From the NCBI GenBank assembly GCA_019239585.1, contig JAFAZU010000311.1:1-7605 (forward strand): DNA of 7,605 nucleotides. The letters are read 5' to 3'. The DNA is from Acidobacteriaceae bacterium. GTDB taxonomy: Bacteria; Acidobacteriota; Terriglobia; Bryobacterales; Bryobacteraceae. The notes under the pieces are model-generated. The model had not been told where the DNA came from, made no database searches, and saw only the letters and a list, made by a program, of their open reading frames with translations. Shown piece by piece: positions 1 to 6,664 of the stretch (its first letter is position 1; each line of letters opens with the position of its first letter). Both the position numbers and the translations under genes were made by a program.

Positions 1-1
1 G

Positions 2-871
2 CAGCTCGATCCTACTTTGCCGGACATCTACCTTGACCTAGGCCTTGCCTATTTCAAGTCCGGGGCGTTTGGACCCGCCTTAAAGGCGTTTCAAAAGGAA
101 GAATCGCGCGGTCCGAGCGATCGAACGAAAACACTCGTAGCCATGAGTTACTTCGGCTTGGGCCAATACAAAGAAGCTGCCAATGCACTGCAGCCGATTG
201 CCGCCACACAGCCGGGTAACACGGAAATCCTGTACTTGTTAGCCAAGTGTTATGTGTGGTCGGGCCAGTATGACAAGGCAAAAGATATTTTTCGAGACTT
301 ACTGAGTCGTGATCCCAATTCGGCGCAAGTTCACATGCTGCTTGGAGAAGCGTACGACGCCGATGATCGTACGCCGGAAGCAGTTGCCGAATTTCAAGCC
401 GCCATCAACGCAGACCCGAAACAGCTACAAGCGCACTTCGGTTTGGGGTATCTGTTCTGGAAAGAGAAGCGGTATCCCGAAGCCGAAGCGGAGTTTCGTG
501 AAGAACTCAAGTTAACGCCGGATGATCCAAAGCCCCTCGCGTTCCTTGCCGACGTACTTCTGAAAAACGGGAAGACGCAAGAAGCAGAAGCGAATCTGAA
601 GCGAGCAATTCAGGGCGACACCAGGATAGCCATCGCGCACGTGGACTTGGGGACGATCTACTCCGAACAAAAGAAAACGAATGCCGCCATTGAGCAGTTC
701 CAGGCGGCGATCAAACTAGATCCGAAGCGTTACGAAGCACATTATAAGCTGGCACGGCTATACCGCGAACTGGGGCGCATACAGGAAGCGGACGCGGAGT
801 TTGCCATCGTAGCAAAATTGCACAAAGAGCAAAAACCCGGGCCGCTGATGAAGGTCAGCGGCCCGCAATAA
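2..871 (+). CDS. TPR-repeat protein, 5'-truncated by the window edge
   Basis: The frame is open from base 2, so the gene starts upstream. The in-frame TTG at 17 lies inside a repeat and is not a credible start. The visible 289 residues form about eight consecutive 34-residue tetratricopeptide repeats up to about residue 277. They show the usual pattern: small residue/Gly at position 8, Tyr/Phe near 11, Ala at 20 and 27, Pro at 32 (for example LGLAYFKSGAFGPALKAF and LARLYRELGRIQEADAEF). TPRs are protein-protein interaction scaffolds. No catalytic domain, membrane segment or signal peptide is visible in this part, so partner and location are unknown. The protein ends in a short basic, Pro/Gly-rich tail after the last repeat. 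The last codons are also one arm of the terminator of the convergent receptor gene. TPR identity is very secure; specific function cannot be assigned. Confidence 0.93.
   Translation, partial: QLDPTLPDIYLDLGLAYFKSGAFGPALKAFQKEESRGPSDRTKTLVAMSYFGLGQYKEAANALQPIAATQPGNTEILYLLAKCYVWSGQYDKAKDIFRDLLSRDPNSAQVHMLLGEAYDADDRTPEAVAEFQAAINADPKQLQAHFGLGYLFWKEKRYPEAEAEFREELKLTPDDPKPLAFLADVLLKNGKTQEAEANLKRAIQGDTRIAIAHVDLGTIYSEQKKTNAAIEQFQAAIKLDPKRYEAHYKLARLYRELGRIQEADAEFAIVAKLHKEQKPGPLMKVSGPQ
831..865 (-). terminator. Intrinsic terminator of the TonB-receptor gene, inside the TPR gene's 3' end
   Basis: Bases 838-848 (CGGGCCGCTGA) and 855-865 are perfect reverse complements, giving an 11-bp GC-rich stem with a 6-nt loop (849-854). 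Read on the minus strand, the hairpin is followed within two bases by TTTTT (835-831), then a T-rich stretch. It lies about 31 nt beyond the receptor stop codon. On the plus strand the hairpin is followed by CAATAAGCAC with no T-run, so it should work mainly for the minus-strand gene. The whole element is in TPR coding sequence and overlaps its stop region. Confidence 0.85.
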
Positions 872-896
872 GCACAGTTGAACAGGGATAGTGCAC

Positions 897-3800
897 TCAG
901 AAGTGCAGCTTTAAAGCAAACTGCAAGACACGAGGATCCCAAGCGCTGGTGACCTGGCCGAAATTACCGTCGGCCACAGTCGTGTCAACGTTGTTGAACT
1001 GCGTGTGATTGAACGTATTGAATGTTTCGAAGCGAAACTCCAGATTCCGCTCGCCCGATTCGCTGAATGCAAAACGTTTAAACAGCGAAATATTCCAGTT
1101 ATCGCGTCCTGGACCGCGGACAAGTCCCTTGCCCGCGTCGCCCCAGGTGCCTGGAGCTGCCGGAACGAAGGTGCTCGTGTTGAACCATTGGTCGACCGTG
1201 TACGGGTAACTTAAGGCGCCAACAGTGTTTGGCCGCACGGTAGATCCCGGAATACCGTTACTGCCGAAGGTTCCACCCTGCGTAACCGTCAACGCCAGGC
1301 CGCTCTGCATGGTTCCAATGGCGGAAACCTCCCATCCACCGAGTCCGGTCTTCAGGAACCGATTGTTCGAGTTCCGGAAGAAAGGCAAGTCGTAGATGAA
1401 GTTCACAACGAAGACGTGGGTGCGATCGAGACCGCTCGGTCCGTAGTCATACCCGCGATTGTATGGATTCGAGACTTGTGACAGGTCTCCCGCCCCGCCG
1501 TTTCCAGTCGCCGGATCGATTGCTCGTGACCAGGTATAGGCGAGTTGCATCGTCAGATCTCTCCGGATCTGAGATCTTGCTTCAACCTGAAGGCCGTTGT
1601 AGTACGAGTTTTGCGCGTCCTCAGACATATTGATTTCTCCAAAGCCGCGGTATTGCGCGACGGAGTTATACTGTGTAACTCCGTTTACGATGTTGGTCAG
1701 CAGAGCCGGGTTGTACGGGGGAAGATTGATGTTCCGGTAATCGTTCTGATGCCGGTTTTGATTTCCCACATACGACACTGAAACCACGGAATTTGCTCCC
1801 AGTTGGTGCTGGACACCCATACTATATTGGTAGCTCGCTGGGTTATTGTAGTCGCTGTACACCATGCCGGTAATACTGGGCGCCGTAATCGGTGCGGCTG
1901 CAGCCGACCCGGTCGCGACGCTCACAGTGGGATTAGAAAGCAGAACGTTGTTGAGCGTGGAGTTCAGTGTGAACGGCACGTTGGGGCCGGCGTTATAAAC
2001 GTCGTTGCCCTGAATGCGTTCATACATGATTCCGAAGCCGCCCCGTAAAACGGTCTTACCTGCACCCGTGAGATCATAGGCAAACCCGACGCGCGGCGCG
2101 AACAGCGCCCAATGGTTCTGCACCAGTCCTCTTGGTATCCCGTTTTGTCCGGCAACGCCGATTCCGTTGAGGTAAAGCGGATATCCGTTAAGGATCGGGT
2201 TGGGGCTGCTGCCGAGTCCCGGGCTGCCCGGAGCAATCGTCCCGTTGGGCAGGATGGTCGCAGCGTTGGCCGGGTTGTAGAGATTGGAATAGAAGTTAGA
2301 TTGGCGGTTGTTGTCCTCGTAAGTGTGAGGAATGCCGTCCCAACGCAGTCCGAGATTGAGAGTTAGCCTCGGAGTTACCTTCCAATTGTCCTGTACGTAA
2401 GCGGCGTAAGAGAGACTGGGCCAATGACCCGCGTCTTGAATCGCCAGCTCGGAGTAGCTGTTTGCATATCCCAGCAGGAAATCGGCGAAGCCGTTGCCGG
2501 TATAGGTCCCGTTGAAGCTGAAGTTGCCTTGGGTATTGCCGAAGAGGTCCTGGATCTTCTTGTAAAGCATCCAGCTTGCGCCGAACTTCAACTGATGGTT
2601 GCCTTTGCTCCAAGACAAGTCATCACGGACTTGATAGTCGTCCGCTTTGTTATGCCAGGGCCAGCTTCCAATATCGAAGGTAGTGTTTTCGCCGCTGCTT
2701 AAACCGATGGTCGGAATGCGGTTGGAATTATTTCCCGGAAACAGTTCGGGAACATTGAACCCGCCGGGCCTCGCGACGATGCCGGTGGGCATGATGGTGA
2801 TGCGGTTGCCGTTATAGTTGAACGCGGTCTCGTTCAATAGTGTTGGGCTGATGGAGTACGTTGCGTGCACCACACCGCTGTAGGATGGGTTGGTGAACAC
2901 CGCCTGGCTCGTCGGCACGTTGTCGCCGTTCCACAATGAGGTCCCGTAAGTTTGGCTGATGGCCTCGTCCACCCAGTGGCCAAAGACCCAGAATTTATCC
3001 GTGAAGTGGTGATCGATCCGGATGATCTCCTCACGGACATCGGTGGGCTGCTTAGCTCCGCCGACAAAGTTGCCGGTTGTCACTCCACTCGAGGATGTCT
3101 GAAGGATCGACGGTCCCGGGAAAATACCCGCTTTTAGAAGCGCTTGCGCATTTGGATCCAGCAGCGACGCCGGTATGGTGTTGTTGTTCGGCCAGGCCGC
3201 GTACGTCGCAGTTCCTCCGGCAGGGCAGTTACTGAGCGCCACATTCGCGGCGGCGAACCTTGCCGCTATTGATGGCGCAACCTGATTCGCGCAAGGAGTG
3301 TGGAAATTCGCCAGATTGGAGCCCGGCGTCGAACCGAAGTTTCCGCCATATTGACTCGTCAAGGGCACCTGTTGATTCAGAACGCCGCCCGTAACAATTT
3401 TGCGCCATTCCATGTTGTAGAAGAAGAAGGTCCTCTCGCGATTCCTGTTGTAGACTTTCGGAATCCAAACCGGTCCGCCGATATTGAAGCCGTAAATATT
3501 CTGACGGAGTTCCGGAGCCGGCGTGCCCGCTCGATTATTAAAGAAGTTATTGGCATCGATCGCATCGTTGCGCCAAAACTCCCAGAGTGCGCCATGAAAG
3601 TCCTTCGTTCCGCTCCTGAACACCATGGCCATGGTGGCGCCCGAAGCAAGGCCGAATTCCGCACTGTAGTTGGAGGTCATAGCGCGGAATTCTCCGATGG
3701 CATCTATAGACGGCATGACGCTGATATTGCCGGAGCCCCCGCGATCAAGATTCTCGCCTCCATCGATCATATAGAGGTTGTGAGATACGCGAAGCCCGTT

Positions 3801-4448
3801 GAAGCTTACGTTGGAGTTACCACCCACGGGCGTTGGGCTCTGGTAATCACTCATGTTGCTCGACGAACCAGGAAGCAGCGCTGTCAATGTATAAAGACTG
3901 CGGCCGTTAGTTGCCAACTGCGTCACCTGCTGTCCCGTGATGACGGAGCTCACTTCGCTGGATTCGCTTTGCACCTGGACAGCTTCTGCTTGAACCACGA
4001 CGCTTTCCGTGGTGTTGCCGACTTCCAGCCTGACATCTACGGTGCGCCGGTCTCCCACGTTCAGCGGGATATTTGTCTGCTCGAACCGCTTAAATCCTTT
4101 AACTTCGACGCTGACCGTGTAATGCCCGACAACCAAGCCGGGCGCAGTATATTCGCCGCTTGCATTGCTGGGCACATGCATAGCAGCGTTCGTGTCGAGA
4201 TTGGTAATGGCAATATCTGCGTTGGGCACTGCCGCCCCTGTTGGATCGGTGACGGTGCCTACGATGGTGCCTCCTGCGCCCACCTGGCTGAAAGCGCTAA
4301 CAGAGAAGAAAAGAAGCGCGCAACAGAGAAGCAGAAATTGACCGATTTGCAGCCGTAGTAGCGTTCGAAAACGGTACAGCGGTCGCTTGACTTGGCGATG
4401 GACTTGGACATTTTCGTCCGGTCCTAGGTGTGTACTACCAGGTACCAC
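897..4448 (-). CDS. Oar-like TonB-dependent outer-membrane receptor with carboxypeptidase-regulatory-like domain
   Basis: This is a predicted outer-membrane beta-barrel for energy-dependent uptake (TonB/ExbBD-driven) of an unidentified, probably large or carbohydrate/peptide-derived substrate. The 1183 residues read in order: a basic N-region, a hydrophobic core at about 37-53 (FLLLCCALLFFSVSAFS) with likely cleavage near residue 55, a carboxypeptidase-regulatory-like/Ig-like domain at about 60-143 (GTVTDPTGAAVPNADI, SGEYTAPGL, VGHYTV), a plug domain at about 150-290 (NGRSLYTLTALLPG, SFNGLRVSHNLYMIDGG, SAEFGLASGATM), then a long barrel ending in ALKLHF with the C-terminal Phe typical of outer-membrane proteins. 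Size and order fit the large Oar-like receptors common in Acidobacteriota. The start is GTG at 4448, chosen because AGGGGG lies 6 nt upstream and there is no other ATG, GTG or TTG before the signal core. This gives an unusually long N-region of about 36 residues. It is a single gene, divergent from the NIF3-like gene. No TonB box was identified with confidence and the substrate is unknown. Confidence 0.95.
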   Translation of the reverse strand: MVPGSTHLGPDENVQVHRQVKRPLYRFRTLLRLQIGQFLLLCCALLFFSVSAFSQVGAGGTIVGTVTDPTGAAVPNADIAITNLDTNAAMHVPSNASGEYTAPGLVVGHYTVSVEVKGFKRFEQTNIPLNVGDRRTVDVRLEVGNTTESVVVQAEAVQVQSESSEVSSVITGQQVTQLATNGRSLYTLTALLPGSSSNMSDYQSPTPVGGNSNVSFNGLRVSHNLYMIDGGENLDRGGSGNISVMPSIDAIGEFRAMTSNYSAEFGLASGATMAMVFRSGTKDFHGALWEFWRNDAIDANNFFNNRAGTPAPELRQNIYGFNIGGPVWIPKVYNRNRERTFFFYNMEWRKIVTGGVLNQQVPLTSQYGGNFGSTPGSNLANFHTPCANQVAPSIAARFAAANVALSNCPAGGTATYAAWPNNNTIPASLLDPNAQALLKAGIFPGPSILQTSSSGVTTGNFVGGAKQPTDVREEIIRIDHHFTDKFWVFGHWVDEAISQTYGTSLWNGDNVPTSQAVFTNPSYSGVVHATYSISPTLLNETAFNYNGNRITIMPTGIVARPGGFNVPELFPGNNSNRIPTIGLSSGENTTFDIGSWPWHNKADDYQVRDDLSWSKGNHQLKFGASWMLYKKIQDLFGNTQGNFSFNGTYTGNGFADFLLGYANSYSELAIQDAGHWPSLSYAAYVQDNWKVTPRLTLNLGLRWDGIPHTYEDNNRQSNFYSNLYNPANAATILPNGTIAPGSPGLGSSPNPILNGYPLYLNGIGVAGQNGIPRGLVQNHWALFAPRVGFAYDLTGAGKTVLRGGFGIMYERIQGNDVYNAGPNVPFTLNSTLNNVLLSNPTVSVATGSAAAAPITAPSITGMVYSDYNNPASYQYSMGVQHQLGANSVVSVSYVGNQNRHQNDYRNINLPPYNPALLTNIVNGVTQYNSVAQYRGFGEINMSEDAQNSYYNGLQVEARSQIRRDLTMQLAYTWSRAIDPATGNGGAGDLSQVSNPYNRGYDYGPSGLDRTHVFVVNFIYDLPFFRNSNNRFLKTGLGGWEVSAIGTMQSGLALTVTQGGTFGSNGIPGSTVRPNTVGALSYPYTVDQWFNTSTFVPAAPGTWGDAGKGLVRGPGRDNWNISLFKRFAFSESGERNLEFRFETFNTFNHTQFNNVDTTVADGNFGQVTSAWDPRVLQFALKLHF

Positions 4449-4454
4449 GTTTGA

Positions 4455-4460
4455 CCCCCT
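4455..4460 (-). promoter_or_regulatory. Ribosome binding site deciding the GTG start of the receptor
   Basis: On the minus strand AGGGGG is followed by the 6-nt spacer TCAAAC and then GTG (4448-4446). This strong Shine-Dalgarno-like match supports a GTG start, which is otherwise unexpected because the start lies 36 codons before the hydrophobic core of the signal peptide. Confidence 0.7.
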
Positions 4461-4533
4461 AATGAGATATGTCGACCCGCACAGCCCCGTGCGAAGCTAA
4501 CCCGAGGCTTACGGCTAGACCACCTGGGGGCCT

Positions 4534-4542
4534 AGTGTATCA
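4534..4542 (-). promoter_or_regulatory. Candidate extended -10 promoter for the receptor gene
   Basis: The minus strand reads TGATACACT, a TGn extension directly before TACACT (consensus TATAAT). No good -35 hexamer is found 16-18 bp upstream. If used, transcription would begin near 4527 and give a leader of roughly 80 nt. That leader could form a 5-bp hairpin at 4478-4493 (CGCAC/GTGCG). A second hairpin (4515-4521 with 4529-4535), with one G-U pair on the minus strand, overlaps the promoter. Weak evidence. Confidence 0.25.
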
Positions 4543-4572
4543 CGATTATTTTGTGGGATCTGTCGGGACTGA

Positions 4573-4692
4573 TTCACGGCTGGTACCGTGAAGCGAAGGG
4601 ATGACCGGTCCTCAGGGCCGATCTCGCCCAACCAGGTACTCCCGCTTTCCGTGCCGGAGTTGTCAGCGGACCTGCAACGAGAGGACCGGCAC
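4573..4692. other. Structured intergenic element: nested perfect inverted repeats, possible ncRNA or leader RNA
   Basis: The 337 bp between the two divergent genes hold no convincing ORF but several complementary segments: a hairpin TTCACGG/CCGTGAA (4573-4579, 4586-4592, 6-nt loop); a long-range 9-bp helix CCGGTCCTC/GAGGACCGG (4605-4613, 4681-4689); and, inside it, GGGC/GCCC (4615-4618, 4626-4629), CAGGT/ACCTG (4633-4637, 4670-4674) and ACTCC/GGAGT (4638-4642, 4656-4660). Together they make a closing helix with two arms, as in many structured RNAs. The plus-strand reading has an intrinsic terminator about 45 nt downstream, favouring a plus-strand RNA. The minus-strand reading allows an extra G-U pair (4690-4604) on the closing helix. 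Compared by eye with well-known riboswitch cores (cobalamin, TPP, FMN, SAM, SAH, guanidine, glycine), SRP RNA, 6S and tmRNA, none matched. Function unknown. Confidence 0.4.
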
Positions 4693-4733
4693 ACCCTTTA
4701 ATCATCTTCTAAACCGACGGAAATCAGACCACC

Positions 4734-4770
4734 AAAGGCCCGCAAACATTTGTTGCGGGCCTTTTTCTTT
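4734..4770 (+). terminator. Strong intrinsic terminator just upstream of the NIF3-like gene
   Basis: GGCCCGCAA (4737-4745) and TTGCGGGCC (4753-4761) form a perfect 9-bp stem with a 7-nt loop. It is extendable by three A-T pairs (4734-4736 with 4762-4764) and followed by TTTTTCTTT. It reads on the plus strand; on the minus strand only three T residues follow. No protein gene on the plus strand ends upstream of it, so it terminates either an RNA from 4449-4736 or a regulated leader of the NIF3-like gene, whose start is 15 nt past the T-run. Confidence 0.85.
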
Positions 4771-4785
4771 TCCATACTGGTATTC

Positions 4786-5652
4786 GTGAAGACTGCCGCT
4801 CTCTTATTGTCAAGCCTGTTGATCGGGGCAACGACCAACGCCCAAACAAGCATGCTGACTGCCCGTCAAGTTATTGAAAGAATTCAAAAGCAAATCGGAA
4901 TTGCGATGCCGGAGAACACGGTGGACACCTTCAAAGCGGGCGATCCCGACAAGCCCGTTACCGGAATTGCCGTGACCATGATGGCTACCTATGACGTGCT
5001 GGAGCGCGCTGCCGCTTCCGGCAAAAATTTGGTAATTACCCATGAACCAACTTTTTACAACCATCGCGACACAACGGCGGAATTGGCGCAGGCAAACGAC
5101 CCCGTGCTGGCGGCAAAACAGGATTTCATCACAAAACACGGGTTGGTCGTCTGGCGCTTTCACGACGGCTGGCACGCGAGAAAGCCCGACGGCATTCTGC
5201 TCGGCATGACACGGGCGCTAGGCTGGGCCCATTATCAAAATCCCGAAAACGCGCACCTGTTTCAACTGCCTGAGACTACGGTCGGCAAACTGGCGGACAC
5301 CGTACAGAGGAAGTTAAACATTCAAAATCTGCGCGTGGTAGGCGACAGAAATATGCAACTCACCAAGGTAGCTCTTCTGCCGGGCGCTGCCGGACCAGCG
5401 CCGCAAATGCGATTATTAGAACGCGACGACGTCCAAGCCCTGCTCATCGGCGAGGTACCTGAGTGGGAAACCATCGAATACGTAGCGGACGCCGTCAGCG
5501 AAGGCAAGCATAAATCGCTTCTCTTACTGGGCCACATTCCCTCGGAGCAAGCGGGCATGGACGAATGTGCGCTCTGGCTTCGCACTTTCATCAAGGAAGT
5601 TCCAGTCGAATTCATTCCCGCCAAGGAAATGTTCTGGAGCGTGAAACCGTGA
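4786..5652 (+). CDS. NIF3-like (DUF34 family) metal-binding protein with predicted signal peptide
   Basis: NIF3/DUF34 proteins are a widespread family with a di-metal site; the biochemical role is not settled, with proposed hydrolase activity on cyclic substrates or a metal-related function. From the chosen start the protein has 288 residues. Family signatures are visible: THEPTFYNH (His86, Glu87), WRFHDGWHARKPDG (His126, Asp127), a LPGAAGPAPQM loop (about 198-208), GEVPEWETIEY, and GHIPSEQAGMDECA with His250 and Glu254, matching the C-terminal GHxxSE-type ligand motif. The GTG start at 4786 yields MKTAALLLSSLLIGATTNAQ, a good Sec signal peptide with likely cleavage after Ala19, so the protein should be periplasmic. 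That is unusual, since typical family members are cytoplasmic. No Shine-Dalgarno sequence precedes the GTG. Alternatives are TTG at 4750 or 4753 (inside the terminator stem, unlikely) and ATG at 4852 (would remove the signal and give a cytoplasmic protein). It is convergent with the next gene, 13 nt apart. Family is secure, start less so. Confidence 0.9.
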   Translation: MKTAALLLSSLLIGATTNAQTSMLTARQVIERIQKQIGIAMPENTVDTFKAGDPDKPVTGIAVTMMATYDVLERAAASGKNLVITHEPTFYNHRDTTAELAQANDPVLAAKQDFITKHGLVVWRFHDGWHARKPDGILLGMTRALGWAHYQNPENAHLFQLPETTVGKLADTVQRKLNIQNLRVVGDRNMQLTKVALLPGAAGPAPQMRLLERDDVQALLIGEVPEWETIEYVADAVSEGKHKSLLLLGHIPSEQAGMDECALWLRTFIKEVPVEFIPAKEMFWSVKP

Positions 5653-5665
5653 AAATAAAAACAGA

Positions 5666-5938
5666 TTACCCGGCAACCGCGCCCACTTTGTAGCGTTCCC
5701 CTGCTTCGAGGTCCTCGCGGAAGGCGTAGTAACAGCTTCCTTCCCAGGCAATTCGAACAGTGCGGTCGTCAAAGCCCTCACCGTTAATCTCTACGCGCGC
5801 GCCTTCCGGTAGTTGCAAAAGCGTTCCCATCCGGATACGATCATACCCGTCTGGAATAATTTGAATAGCAGACGTATTCTTCGGCAATACGCAAAATGTC
5901 TTCGCGTAATCTGCCGTAAAAACCGGCTTTCGGTACAT
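5666..5938 (-). CDS. Small hypothetical protein (90 aa), unrecognised family
   Basis: I do not recognise this protein. It is probably a real gene: ATG at 5938 is preceded by GGAG (5948-5951 on the minus strand) with a 9-nt spacer, and a near-consensus sigma70 promoter lies just upstream. The 90 residues have no signal peptide, transmembrane segment or Cys pair. The composition suggests a small beta-rich domain: hydrophobic/charged alternation in RIRMGTLLQLPEGARVEING and RTVRIAWEGSCYYAFREDL, Gly and Asp at likely turns. It runs toward the NIF3-like gene with only 13 nt between stop codons and no obvious terminator hairpin in that gap. A small SH3-like or OB-like fold is possible but is only a guess. 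Confidence 0.75.
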   Translation of the reverse strand: MYRKPVFTADYAKTFCVLPKNTSAIQIIPDGYDRIRMGTLLQLPEGARVEINGEGFDDRTVRIAWEGSCYYAFREDLEAGERYKVGAVAG

Positions 5939-5961
5939 CTAAAATGTCTCCAGGTGTTTGA

Positions 5962-5990
5962 ATTGTACCTGTAACTTTTACAGTCGTCAA
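5962..5990 (-). promoter_or_regulatory. Sigma70-type promoter of the 90-aa protein
   Basis: On the minus strand TTGACG (5990-5985) is separated by exactly 17 bp from TACAAT (5967-5962). That is one mismatch from consensus in each hexamer. Transcription should start near 5955, giving a leader of only about 17 nt that just contains the GGAG ribosome binding site. The region upstream (5991-6020) is A/T-rich, which may act as an UP-like element. Confidence 0.75.
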
Positions 5991-6122
5991 TAAAAAAATT
6001 AAGATCTATTCGTATAAATCAACTCAGCTTTTCCTGGAATCTACCCTTAAACAACTAAACTTCTGGCCTACAGCTTTGTGACTCAGCCCATCGCCGTCCC
6101 TTTCCGTATATGCTAGAGAACT
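5991..6122. other. Divergent intergenic region upstream of sodC
   Basis: This stretch separates the promoter of the 90-aa gene from sodC. It begins with an A-rich run (5991-5998). A -10-like TATAAA occurs on the plus strand at 6013-6018, and TATATGCT sits at 6107-6114, close to the sodC start, but neither has a convincing -35 partner. I see no gene, hairpin or repeat here. The sodC promoter must lie in it but cannot be placed reliably. Confidence 0.4.
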
Positions 6123-6644
6123 ATGAGCAAAGCGAGCACGGTATTTATCCTTTCCATGCTGGGAGCGCCCTTGTTGCGGGCAGCGGAACCAGTTCGAGTC
6201 ACCATGAAGAATGCACAGGGCGAGAGTGTCGGCACGGCAGCACTCTCGCCAGTCGGCAAGAACTCCGGGCAGGGAGTCAACATTAAGCTGAACCTCAAAA
6301 ACCTCCCTCCCGGCGAACACGCCATTCACATCCACCAGAACGCCAAGTGTGAACCGCCCGGCTTCACTTCCGCCGGTCCGCACTTCAATCCGGAAAACAA
6401 GAAACATGGAATGCAAAATCCGGACGGGCCTCATGCCGGGGATATGATGAACTTTACCGTGGCCCACAACGGAACAGCCAAGACCACCGTAACCGATCCG
6501 AATGTAACGCTCGGTGAAGGCGCTAACTCCCTGTTCAGCAATGGAGGCACAGCGCTGATGATTCACGAAAAAGCCGACGACATGAAAACCGATCCGGCAG
6601 GAAACGCCGGTTCCCGCATCGCCTGCGGAGTTATTACAAAGTAG
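6123..6644 (+). CDS. sodC: Periplasmic Cu,Zn superoxide dismutase
   Basis: It converts superoxide to oxygen and hydrogen peroxide in the periplasm. The 173-residue length is normal for bacterial SodC. Residues 1-21 form a signal peptide (core STVFILSMLGAPLL, cleavage near RAA/EP). All active-site residues can be placed: copper ligands His69 and His71 (HIH), bridging His87 (GPHFNP), zinc ligands His95 (KKHG), His104 and Asp107 (GPHAGD), the last copper ligand His148 (MIHEKADD), and the substrate-guiding Arg165 (GSRIACGVI). Cys76 and Cys168 fit the conserved intrasubunit disulfide. The enzyme is therefore expected to be active. The ATG start follows AGAGAA, a weak ribosome binding site. It stands alone: divergent from the 90-aa gene, and 20 nt ahead of the broken antitoxin gene, with no terminator hairpin seen after its stop. 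Confidence 0.97.
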   Translation: MSKASTVFILSMLGAPLLRAAEPVRVTMKNAQGESVGTAALSPVGKNSGQGVNIKLNLKNLPPGEHAIHIHQNAKCEPPGFTSAGPHFNPENKKHGMQNPDGPHAGDMMNFTVAHNGTAKTTVTDPNVTLGEGANSLFSNGGTALMIHEKADDMKTDPAGNAGSRIACGVITK

Positions 6645-6661
6645 CAGGGCATATCTATAAT
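6633..6661 (+). promoter_or_regulatory. Candidate promoter of the DUF433 antitoxin remnant
   Basis: A perfect TATAAT (6656-6661) lies 17 bp after ATTACA (6633-6638, four of six matches to TTGACA), overlapping the end of sodC. Start of transcription would fall near 6667-6669, close to the ATG codons at 6665 and 6671, so the message would be nearly leaderless from the ATG at 6671. It may be a surviving promoter of the dead module. Confidence 0.4.
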
Positions 6662-6664
6662 GGA

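Noticed and set aside
17..19. TTG as the start of the TPR gene
   Set aside because: The frame continues upstream with residues QLDPTLPD that fit the end of a preceding repeat, and the TTG falls within repeat sequence.
3300..4358. 352-codon open frame on the plus strand opposite the receptor gene
   Set aside because: It lies entirely antisense to a well-supported receptor, has no recognisable domain, and its translation shows the Arg/His/Ala-rich pattern of a reverse-strand shadow.
4573..4600. T-box-like string (TGGTACCGTGAAGCG)
   Set aside because: It resembles the TGGTACCGCG antiterminator motif, but it lies in a self-contained perfect hairpin, far upstream of the terminator, and the downstream gene is not an aminoacyl-tRNA synthetase or amino-acid gene.
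4600..4692. Cobalamin riboswitch upstream of the TonB receptor
   Set aside because: Context would be attractive, but no B12-box-like sequence could be found on either strand.
4601..4789. 62-codon open frame on the plus strand in the intergenic region
   Set aside because: It covers the inverted repeats and runs through the terminator into the NIF3-like gene; the composition (Arg/Pro/Ser/Cys-rich) looks non-coding.
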